From contig DATJPY010000128.1 in NCBI GenBank assembly GCA_035506135.1, positions 1 through 9,833 of the forward strand: 9,833 bases of DNA, written 5' to 3'. How positions within the stretch are numbered: position 1 is the first letter of the stretch; every line of letters begins with the position of its first letter. A program made the position numbers and the translations under genes. Shown here piece after piece: positions 1 through 6,900 of this stretch. The DNA is from DATJPY01 sp035506135. GTDB taxonomy: Bacteria > Myxococcota_A > UBA9160 > PR03. The notes under the pieces were generated by a model. The model was not told the DNA's origin, did not search any database, and saw only the letters and a list, made by a program, of their open reading frames with translations.

Positions 1-29
1 GGTCGCAGGTTCGAATCCTGTCTCCCCGA
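1..29 (+). tRNA. 3' end of a tRNA gene, probably tRNA-Pro (partial)
   Basis: This is the last part of a tRNA gene cut by the window edge. The T arm is complete: GCAGG (5-9) pairs with CCTGT (17-21, one G-U pair) around the canonical TTCGAAT loop (10-16). The 3' acceptor strand CTCCCCG (22-28) and discriminator A29 follow. The next bases are CTC, so CCA is not encoded, unless the end was altered by an integration. The acceptor strand implies a C1-G72 pair with A73, which is characteristic of bacterial tRNA-Pro. The anticodon lies outside the window, so the identity is an inference. tRNA 3' ends are common integration sites, which matters given the defence genes that follow. Confidence 0.85.
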
Positions 30-42
30 CTCTAAGTACCCC

Positions 43-79
43 GCAGCCGCTGAGGATCTTTCGGGGCCTCGGCGGCTGC
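43..79 (+). terminator. Strong hairpin just after the tRNA, possible terminator
   Basis: A 13-bp stem is formed by 43-55 (GCAGCCGCTGAGG) and 67-79 (CCTCGGCGGCTGC), fully paired apart from one T-G wobble, with an 11-nt loop at 56-66. It starts 14 nt after the tRNA discriminator base, where a transcription terminator or processing signal would be expected. No run of T follows the stem (the next bases are TCCGCTGC), so it is not a textbook intrinsic terminator. Confidence 0.5.
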
Positions 80-226
80 TCCGCTGCTCCATACCTGTTC
101 CACGGAATCGTCGCGCGAGGATCCCGCGGATTCTGGCCGCAAGTGAAGCGCCGAGTCCGACCCGTCCTGTCTTTCCCGGCGGGCGAGCGCCCGAGTCGCA
201 CTTGGTTTCGAGGGCGGGCGCGCTAG

Positions 227-751
227 TCAGTGCGCGGGGTTCCGCGCGCGCTTCACGGCGTCGATGGGCAACCACATCGGCATCGCCCGTGGTCGCGCGT
301 CGGATTCGCCCTCTAGGACGTCGAAGGCCGCGAAGCCGTACTTGGCGTAGAACTCGATCGCACCCGGCTTCGCGTCTACGACGACACCCGCGCAGCCGAC
401 GCGCCCCACCATGTCGAGTGCGAGTTCGAGCACGAACCGAAGCAGCTGTGCACCGACACCGAGCCCACGCGCCGAGCCATCGACGGCGAGGCGTGCAAGC
501 CCGAGCACGGGGATCGGGTACCGCGGCAGTTTCTTTCGTTCGCGCTCTGGAAGCTCCTCGATCTCGAGGTGTCGCGGCGCGACGGTCGCGAACCCGAGAA
601 CACGCCCTGCGTCCACTGCGACGTATGTGACGCCGAGGTGGTGCCGGAACTGGTTCTGTCCGGCATACCGGTGAAAAAAGCGATCGAGCGCCTCATCTCC
701 GGAACTGAAGACGGTGCGGTCGTCCGTGGGAAGGAGCGCCCTAATCTCCAT
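227..751 (-). CDS. GNAT acetyltransferase toxin of a type II toxin-antitoxin pair (TacT/AtaT-like)
   Basis: This 174-residue protein is a GCN5-related N-acetyltransferase. Known toxins of this group use acetyl-CoA to acetylate the amino group of charged aminoacyl-tRNAs and so block translation in the cytoplasm. The acetyl-CoA pyrophosphate-binding motif RxxGxG is at R95-G100 (RGLGVG), just after the strand LARLAV. Tyr135 in EFYAKYGF sits where the catalytic tyrosine of TacT/AtaT lies. The N-terminal stretch with FFHRYAGQNQ (25-34) followed by VTYVAVD (41-47) is typical of TA-linked GNATs rather than ribosomal RimI types. The ATG at 749-751 overlaps the end of the antitoxin gene by 11 nt, which indicates translational coupling. 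The length matches the family and I see no damage. The aminoacyl-tRNA target cannot be read from sequence. Family assignment is strong; the toxin role is inferred from motifs plus the RHH partner. Confidence 0.9.
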   Translation of the reverse strand: MEIRALLPTDDRTVFSSGDEALDRFFHRYAGQNQFRHHLGVTYVAVDAGRVLGFATVAPRHLEIEELPERERKKLPRYPIPVLGLARLAVDGSARGLGVGAQLLRFVLELALDMVGRVGCAGVVVDAKPGAIEFYAKYGFAAFDVLEGESDARPRAMPMWLPIDAVKRARNPAH

Positions 752-1004
752 CGCGCATCAAGTCGCGAAGTGCCGCGGAGGGCGAAGGCGGCTGCTCCCG
801 CAGCAACTCGGCCCCCGTCTTGCGGGAGACGACGATTCGGGGATGCACGATGTACTCGGCGGGAAGCTCCTCGAGAGCCTGCAGATGATGAAGCAGAGCC
901 TGCTCGATCAGGTGGCCCTTCTTGACCCCTGCACGGCGGACGTGCCGCTCCATCAGGTCGCGGGTGGCTTCGGAGATCTGCGCTGAGATCTGGGTATCCT
1001 TCAT
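741..1004 (-). CDS. Ribbon-helix-helix antitoxin (DUF1778/TacA-like role) of the GNAT TA pair
   Basis: This 87-residue protein has a short N-terminal beta strand (TQISAQIS, about 4-11) and two helices, the pattern of a ribbon-helix-helix DNA-binding dimer. A C-terminal tail (about 50-87, from EYIVHPRIVVSRK) would wrap the partner toxin. In such pairs the antitoxin neutralises the GNAT toxin and, with it, represses their promoter. I chose the ATG at 1002-1004 because GGAG lies 7 nt upstream on the minus strand. The reading frame is open back to 1052, but a start there would overlap the promoter, so that extension is unlikely. The gene comes first in the operon, and its stop codon (741-743) lies inside the toxin's first codons. 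I am confident of an RHH-type antitoxin but less sure of the exact subfamily. Confidence 0.85.
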   Translation of the reverse strand: MKDTQISAQISEATRDLMERHVRRAGVKKGHLIEQALLHHLQALEELPAEYIVHPRIVVSRKTGAELLREQPPSPSAALRDLMRDGD

Positions 1005-1023
1005 GGCTACGCTCCAGCATGTA

Positions 1024-1052
1024 AATATACAAAACTGTATGGCTACGGTCAA
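1024..1052 (-). promoter_or_regulatory. Sigma70-type promoter of the toxin-antitoxin operon
   Basis: On the minus strand a -35 box TTGACC (1047-1052) is followed after exactly 17 nt by a -10 box TATATT (1024-1029), close to the TTGACA/TATAAT consensus. The antitoxin start is about 20 nt downstream of the -10 box, so the leader would be only around 10-15 nt. The stretch is AT-rich against a very GC-rich background, which adds weight. Confidence 0.75.
1027..1040. promoter_or_regulatory. Palindromic operator within the TA promoter
   Basis: A perfect inverted repeat, ATACA (1027-1031) and TGTAT (1036-1040) with a 4-nt centre, lies between and partly over the -10 box and spacer of the TA promoter. 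Ribbon-helix-helix antitoxins bind short inverted repeats of this kind to autorepress their operon. Binding by this antitoxin is inferred from position and symmetry. Confidence 0.55.
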
Positions 1053-1062
1053 CCCCTAGGGG
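1053..1062. repeat. Perfect 10-bp palindrome CCCCTAGGGG next to the TA -35 box
   Basis: CCCCTAGGGG is fully self-complementary and directly abuts the -35 box of the TA promoter, in the divergent region between the TA operon and the Wadjet operon. It could be a second operator or a site for another regulator. Its function is unknown. Confidence 0.35.
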
Positions 1063-1110
1063 AGGAGCATGACGACCCCACGCCCCTGATCGATATCGCT
1101 CGTTGTCGGG

Positions 1111-1142
1111 CCTGTCCGACCCATCTCCTACATTCAGACAGG
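1111..1142. repeat. Spaced inverted repeat upstream of jetA
   Basis: CCTGTC (1111-1116) and GACAGG (1137-1142) form a 6-bp inverted repeat with a 20-bp centre, 18 nt before the chosen jetA start. GTCGG/CCGAC (1105-1109/1116-1120) overlaps the left arm. A regulatory role for the jet operon is possible. No convincing promoter with well-spaced -35 and -10 boxes is visible here; the nearest -10-like element is TACATT at 1129-1134. Confidence 0.2.
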
Positions 1143-1150
1143 ACCATCCC

Positions 1151-1162
1151 GGAGATCCTGTG
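1151..1162 (+). promoter_or_regulatory. Ribosome binding site that fixes the jetA start at GTG 1160
   Basis: GGAG (1151-1154) is followed after 5 nt by GTG (1160-1162). The further-upstream in-frame TTG at 1103 has no purine-rich site before it. This favours the GTG, and it makes the protein begin shortly before the conserved N-terminal block of its family. Confidence 0.6.
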
Positions 1163-2740
1163 CCCGCAGTGCCAACAACGGCAGGTTCGACGCGCCTGCT
1201 CGATCAGGTCGACGTGCTGCGCTACGTCACGGTCGAGAACGCGCACAACTACCGTGCCATCCTGGAAGTCTTCGTCGAGGCGAAGGAGCACTATCACATC
1301 GAGCTCTCACCGGCGGAGGTGCGCGACCTGCTGGGGCGCTCCAGCCTCGCTTACGATCTCCCCGCACCGGAGGACCTCGACCGCCACCTCGATGCGCTGG
1401 ATGGCTGGGGCAACCTGCAGCGCTTCCACGACACCGCCGCGGTGGCGCGGGTCGAGGACTTCTACCGGCGCCGCTACCGGTACCGACTCACGCCGGTGGG
1501 GGAGGCGGCCCACCGCGCGGTGCGCGAGGTCGAGGCGACGGTGGGCCGCTCCGGCGCCCTCCAGACCTCCATGCTCCTCGAGATCGACGCCGCCTTGGAG
1601 GCGCTCGCTCTCGCCGCCCGGGCTGGCGACGCGCCTGGCCTGGTGCGCTCGCTTCACCGGCTCCGCGCCGCCCTTGACTCGCTCGCTGAGGAGGCGAACC
1701 TCTTCCTGGGCGAGCTCGATCGGCAGGTCTCCGCCGGGCGGATCGACGAGGCGCTGTTCCTGGCCCACAAGCAGGCGCTGCTCGCCTACCTGGGCAAGTT
1801 CATCGACGACCTGCGCCGCCTGCGCCCCCAGATCGCCGACCGGGTGCAGGAGGCCGCTGCGCTTGGCCCGGACGCCTGGCTCGCCCTCGCCGCCGGTGCG
1901 GCCGACCTCCCACCGGCGCTGCCCGGGATCGATCCCGTCGCGGCCTGGGCCGGCGATCAGCGGGAGCGCTGGGCGGGCGTCGTCTCCTGGTTCCTGGCCT
2001 CGCCGGCCGGCCCTCCGCGCGTCGAGCGGCTCCACGCCGCTGCCGTGGACGGGGTGCTCCGCCTGACCCGCTCGCTGGAGCGGCTCAACGAGCGGCGCGT
2101 GCGGGCCGCCGATCGCGCCGCCGACTTCCGGACGCTGGCGAGCTGGTTCGCCGCCTGCCCGGACGACGCCGCCGCGCACGCGCTCTGGGCGGCTGCCTTC
2201 GGCCTCTACCCGGCCCGGCACCTGCACCTCGCCGACGAGGACCCGGAGTGGACCCGGCCCGACGCCTCCTGGTGGGATGCCCCGCCGGTAGACGTGCCCG
2301 TGCGGCTCCGCACCCGCGGCGCCCTCACGCGCTCCGGCCGCCCTCCGCCGGTGCGCGACTTCGGCGACGGCCGCGCCTGGATCGCCGCGCGCCGCCGCCG
2401 GGAGCGGGCGCAGGCCGAGGCGGCGCTCGCCCGCTTCTCCGGGCGCGGACCGGTCCACGTCTCCGAGCTCGAGCGGCTCTCCGGCGAGGAGCTGGATCTC
2501 CTCCTGGCCCTGCTCGACGAGGCGCTCTCCTCCCGGCGCGCCGCCGACGGCGCGCGCCGGACCCGCACCGCCGACGGCCGGCTCGAGCTCGTGCTCCGGC
2601 CGCCGGCGGAAGACCGGCCCTGGGCGTCGGTGCAGACGCCGGAGGGGCGGCTGCGCTGCCTGGACTACCGGCTCGAGGTCTCTGCGGCGGCGGACGCCGC
2701 GGCCGAGCCCGGGGACTCGGGCGAGGAGCTGGGGACTTGA
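1160..2740 (+). CDS. jetA: Wadjet JetA, kleisin-like subunit (TIGR02677 / DUF2397 family)
   Basis: This protein of about 526 residues is the first gene of the four-gene Wadjet operon. The family hallmark is near the N terminus: VDVLRYVTVENAHNYRAILEVF (about residues 17-38) leads into a winged-helix-like segment. A long helical middle follows (about 115-240 and 280-340). The C-terminal part ends with a DGRLELVL segment and a PEGRLRCLDYRLEV block, as in other DUF2397 proteins. In Wadjet complexes JetA is the kleisin-like bridge linking the SMC heads and the JetB subunit; I carry this role over by position and family, since no kleisin motif can be read directly. The start is GTG 1160, supported by GGAG upstream. 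The stop overlaps the jetB start (TTGA, 2737-2740), so the two are translationally coupled. It is intact and of normal family length. Confidence 0.88.
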   Translation: MPAVPTTAGSTRLLDQVDVLRYVTVENAHNYRAILEVFVEAKEHYHIELSPAEVRDLLGRSSLAYDLPAPEDLDRHLDALDGWGNLQRFHDTAAVARVEDFYRRRYRYRLTPVGEAAHRAVREVEATVGRSGALQTSMLLEIDAALEALALAARAGDAPGLVRSLHRLRAALDSLAEEANLFLGELDRQVSAGRIDEALFLAHKQALLAYLGKFIDDLRRLRPQIADRVQEAAALGPDAWLALAAGAADLPPALPGIDPVAAWAGDQRERWAGVVSWFLASPAGPPRVERLHAAAVDGVLRLTRSLERLNERRVRAADRAADFRTLASWFAACPDDAAAHALWAAAFGLYPARHLHLADEDPEWTRPDASWWDAPPVDVPVRLRTRGALTRSGRPPPVRDFGDGRAWIAARRRRERAQAEAALARFSGRGPVHVSELERLSGEELDLLLALLDEALSSRRAADGARRTRTADGRLELVLRPPAEDRPWASVQTPEGRLRCLDYRLEVSAAADAAAEPGDSGEELGT

Positions 2741-3921
2741 AGCCGGTCACTCCCGCCGAGATCGCTCGGGCGGCCGAGCGCCGCAGGGCCCTGCGGGCGC
2801 TGCTCGCGACGCCGCTCGTCCTCGCGGAGCGGGAGCCCGAGGCCTTCGCCGCGGCGGTCCGCCACCGGGCGGAGCTCTCGCGGTGGTTCGCCGACCAGGC
2901 CGGGTGGACGCTCACCGTCGAGCCCGCGGCGGGCTACGCGCGGCTCTTCAAGCGGCCGGCCCGGAAGGACCCGTCACGCCCGGCGCGCGCCGACGGTAAG
3001 CCGCCCTTCGACCGGCACCGCTACGCGCTCCTCTGCCTCTCCCTCGCCGCGCTCGATCGCGCCGGCAGGCAGGTCACGATCGCCCGCCTGGCGGAGGACG
3101 TCCGCGCGCTCTCGCTGGAGGACCCCGCCCTCCAGCCGTTCGACACCGACCTCTCCGCCGAGCGCCACGCGTTCGTCGACGTCCTGCGGCTGCTCGCCGA
3201 GCTGGGCGTCCTCACGCTCCGCGACGGCGACGTGGACGGCTACGCCCGCGGACGCGAGCAGGCCGACGCGCTCTACGACGTGAGCGATCGGCTTCTGGGC
3301 TCCCTGGTCGCGGCGCCCGTCCCCCCGGCGCTGGCGGGTGACCCGGCTCGCATGGTCGAGGAGGAGCGCGCCCGCACCGAGGAGGGAGAGCGACTCCGCG
3401 CGCGGCAGACCATCTTCCGCCTTCTGCTCGACGACCCGGTGGTCTATCTCGAGGACCTCGACCAGGGCGCACGCGACTGGCTGGGGCACGGCAGCGGTCA
3501 CGTCTACGAGCGCCTCGAGGACGACGTGGGGCTCGCCGTCGAGCGGCGGGCCGAGGGGCTCGCCGGGATCGACCCCGAGGGCACGCTCTCCGACTCGACC
3601 TTCCCGGAGGGGAGCTCCACCGTGAAGCACGCCGCGCTGCTCCTCTGCGAGTGGCTCGCCGATCGCGGTCGCGCCGCGCGCGACCAGGCGCGAGAGGACG
3701 GCGGCGCTTCGCGCGGCGAGATCGTGGCGCGGATCGCTGCGCTGCGCCCGTCCTGCGGGGAGGCCTGGTCCCGGGAGTTCGCGGGCGACGACGGCGACGG
3801 CCGGCTCGCCGACGAGGCGGTGGGCGTGCTGGTGGCGTTCGGCCTGGCGCGGGCGGGCGACGGCCGCGTCCTCGCCCGCCCCGCGGCCGCGCGCTTCGCG
3901 CCAGGGCCCGCCGTACGCTGA
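2737..3921 (+). CDS. jetB: Wadjet JetB, KITE-like subunit (TIGR02678 / DUF2398 family)
   Basis: This 394-residue protein has the signature stretches of DUF2398: LLLDDPVVYLEDLD (229-242), a GLAVERRAEGLAGIDPEG region (265-282), DSTFPEGSST (286-295) and KHAALLLCEWLA (297-308). The N terminus is a helical segment (RRRALRALLATPLVL, 15-29), then a winged-helix-like part with FDRHRYALLCLSLAALD (91-107). The proposed role is the KITE/MksE-like accessory subunit that binds the JetA kleisin in the SMC complex. The start is a TTG at 2737 within the last codons of jetA, with GAGGAG at 2723-2728, 8 nt upstream. The frame stays open back to 2248, but that part lies inside jetA and reads as low-complexity Arg/Pro/Ala, so it is not coding. 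The protein is complete. jetC starts 10 nt downstream. Confidence 0.88.
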   Translation: MKPVTPAEIARAAERRRALRALLATPLVLAEREPEAFAAAVRHRAELSRWFADQAGWTLTVEPAAGYARLFKRPARKDPSRPARADGKPPFDRHRYALLCLSLAALDRAGRQVTIARLAEDVRALSLEDPALQPFDTDLSAERHAFVDVLRLLAELGVLTLRDGDVDGYARGREQADALYDVSDRLLGSLVAAPVPPALAGDPARMVEEERARTEEGERLRARQTIFRLLLDDPVVYLEDLDQGARDWLGHGSGHVYERLEDDVGLAVERRAEGLAGIDPEGTLSDSTFPEGSSTVKHAALLLCEWLADRGRAARDQAREDGGASRGEIVARIAALRPSCGEAWSREFAGDDGDGRLADEAVGVLVAFGLARAGDGRVLARPAAARFAPGPAVR

Positions 3922-3931
3922 GAGGGAAGCC

Positions 3932-6900
3932 ATGGGAACGACCACCACCCCGTCGAAGCTCCCCGAGCCGGCCACCGCGCGCTGGACGGCGTTGCGCGCC
4001 GGCATCCAGAACGTGTGGGAGTACGACGATCGGCGCTTCGTCTTCACCCGCGGGCGCCTCCTCCTGCGCGGGCAGAACGAGGCCGGCAAGACCAAGGCCC
4101 TCGAGCTCCTGTTCCCGTTCCTCCTGGACGGCGACCTCGCCCCGCAGCGGCTCGATCCCTTCGGGACCACGGCGCGCCCCATGCGCTGGAACCTGGTGAA
4201 CGACCAGGATCCGGAGGAGAAGCTCCGCATCGGCTACGTGTGGCTGGAGCTGGGCCGCAAGGAGGGCGACGGCTTCGCCTACCTCACCATCGGCGCCGGG
4301 CTCAGGGCCCGGCGAAGCTCCAGCGACGTGGAGCACTGGTTCTTCCTAACGAGCCAGCGGCCGGACCGCGAGCTCTCGCTCGTGCAGGAGGGTCGCCCGC
4401 TCGCGCGGGGCGCGCTGGAGGAGGCAATCGGCGCGGCGGGGCAGGTGATTGACGGCCGCGCCGAGTACCGGCGCGTCCTCAACGCCAAGCTCTTCTCGCT
4501 CCAGCCCGAGCAGTACACCGCGCTGGTGGACACGCTCCTTCACCTGCGGCGGCCACAGCTCTCGAAGTCGCTCGACCCGGACCAGCTCTCCGGCTTCCTC
4601 ACCGAGGCCCTCCCGCCCCTCGACCCCGCCGTGATCGGTCCCATCGCCGAGGGCTTCGAGCGGCTCGACCACCACCGCGCCGAGCTCGAGAACCTCGAGG
4701 CCACGCTCCGCCGGCTGCGGGAGTTCGCCCGGGTGTACCGCGCCTACGCCGCGGCGGTGGTGCGGGAGCGGGCCGACGAGCTCACCGCGGCCGAGGGGGC
4801 CTTCCAGCGGAGCCGCGCCCTGGTGCGCGAGCGGGTGGAGGCGCGGGTCGCGCTGGAGCGGATGGTGCAGGCGCTGGAGGACGAGCTCGGCGGGCTCGAG
4901 CTGCGGGACCGGGAGACGAGCGCGCGCATCACCACCCTGGAGGACTCCGACGCCTTCCGGGCGGCGCGCGAGCTCGACGAGGCCGAGCGGCTGGCCGCGG
5001 AGGCGGAGCGGCGCGCGGCCGAGGTGGCGCGCCGGGCGGGCGCCGACGCCGGCGAGGCGCAGGAGGCCCTGGCGCTGGTCGCGCGCCGGAGCGCCGAGCG
5101 CGAGGAGCGGGCCGCGTCCGTCGGGGCGGCGTCCCGGCGCGCCGAGGAGGCGGCCGAGGGGGCGCTCCTGCGCGGGGCGCACGGGGCCGTCGCGACGGCG
5201 GTGACGCGCGGAGACTGCGCGGCGGCCGAGGGCGCTGCGGCGGCCATCCATGCCGAGCGCGAGGCGGCCCTGGCCAAGCTCCGCCCGCTCCGCGCCGCGC
5301 TCGCCCGGGCCGAGGGCGAGCACCAGCGCGCCGACGAGCGGGCCCGCGAGCGGGCCACCGAGCGCGCCGCCGCCGCCGAGGCGCTGGACGTTGCCGAGCG
5401 CGCCTTCGAGGAGGCCTTCCGCTCTTGGGCCGACGACGTCGAGCGGTGGCAGGAGGGGCTCGTCGCGCTCCCCCGCGGTCCGATCCCCGAGCTCGACGGC
5501 CCGGCCCAGGGCGGCGCGCCCGCGCTCGTGCGCGCGCGCGTCGAGGCGCTCGCCGGCCCCCTGCGCCAGCGCCTGGCCGACGGCGCGGCCGGAGTCCGCG
5601 GCGAGCTCCGGCAGCTCGGCGCCGAGCGCAGCGCGGTGGCCAGGGAGTGCAAGGCGCTCGCCCAGGCTCACCACCCCGTGCCGCCGGTCGCCGCTTGGCG
5701 GCGGCCGCGGCCGACCGGTCGCGCCGGCGCGCCGCTCTTCGAGCTGTGCGAGTTCGGCCCTGGCTCGGCGGGGGCCGAGGCGGGCATCGAGGCCGCGCTC
5801 GAGGCCTCGGGCCTCCTCGACGCCTGGGTCGAGCCCAGCGGCCTATGCATCGAGACGCTCACCGGGGAACTCGTGTTGCGCGGTCCGGCGCTCCCCGGGC
5901 GCACGCTGGCCGACGTGCTCGTGCCGGTCGCGGCCGGTGGCCTGACCCTCGGCCAGGTCCGCGCCGCGCTGGAGCGGGTCGAGGTGCTCGGCGCGGGGGA
6001 GACCTCGCAGGGGAGGTGTTGGATCGCGCAGGATGGCCGTTTCCGGCTCGGCGCGCTGGAGGGCGCGCACGAGAAGGTGCTCCCGGCCTACGTGGGCGCG
6101 GCGGCGCGCGAGGCCGAACGGGTGCGCCAGCTCGCTGCGCTGGATGCTCGCCTGTCGGACCTCGACCGGTCGCTCGCGGAGCGCTCCGGGATGCTCGAGG
6201 GCCTCGAGGGGCAGGCTGCCCGGCTCGCGGCCGAGGTCGCGGCGCTCCCCCAGGGCGGCGACCTGCCCGACCGGGTGGCCGTCGCCGGGGCCAGGGCGGG
6301 GTTGCTCGAGGAGGCGCGCGCACGCGCCGCGGCCGCCGAGGCGCACGCGGCGGGGGCGCTCCAGGCGCTCACCGCAGCGTCGGCGGAGCTCGAGCGGGCC
6401 GCAGCCGAATTCGGGATCGCGCCGTTCGCGCGGGAGCCGGGGCGGCTCGCCGAGCTTAGCCGAACATACGAAGACGCCTCCCGGGCGCTCGTCGCGGCCG
6501 CCCGCGAGCTGGAGCGGGCGGAGTCGGCGCGAGCGGCGGCCGTGCACCAGGCCGGGCGCGCGGAGGCCCGCGCCGGCGAGAGCCGGGAGGAGGCGGCGCG
6601 CGTCCGCGCGGGGGCGGCCGAGGTCGCCGCCCGCGCCGCGGCGCTCCGCGAGGTTTCCGGAGGGGCGCGCGACGAGGTCCTGCGCGAGCTGCACGCCGCG
6701 CGGGAGGCGCGCGATGCGCTGCGCGCGCGGCGCGATCGCGCCGGCAAGGAGCGGATTGGCGCCTCGGAGGAGCTGGGCGCGGCGCGCGTCGCGGTGGAGA
6801 CCGCCGAGCGCGACGCCGGCGAAGCCGACACGCGGAGGAAGGGCGCAGCCGAGCGGTATCGGGCGCTCGGGCCGGCCGGCTTGCTCGCGTCCGCCGGGGT

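Noticed and set aside
184..195. Small hairpin GGGC/GCCC downstream of the toxin gene as its terminator
   Set aside because: The stem is only 4-5 bp with no T tract on the minus strand; expected by chance at this GC content.
1103..1159. jetA start at TTG 1103
   Set aside because: No Shine-Dalgarno-like site precedes it and the extra 19 residues lack family features; GTG 1160 has GGAG at proper distance. It cannot be fully excluded.
1181..1190. Copy of the tRNA T-arm sequence GCAGGTTCGA, as a possible attachment-site repeat
   Set aside because: Only 10 bases match, they do not extend into the acceptor end, and they lie inside the jetA coding sequence; likely chance.
2248..2736. N-terminal extension of jetB back to an ATG at 2248
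   Set aside because: It overlaps the conserved C-terminal half of jetA and reads as Arg/Pro/Ala low complexity; TTG 2737 with GAGGAG gives the normal family length.
4346..5674. 442-residue open frame on the minus strand
   Set aside because: Antisense to the jetC coiled coil; no domain or ribosome binding site; explained by GC-rich codon use of jetC.
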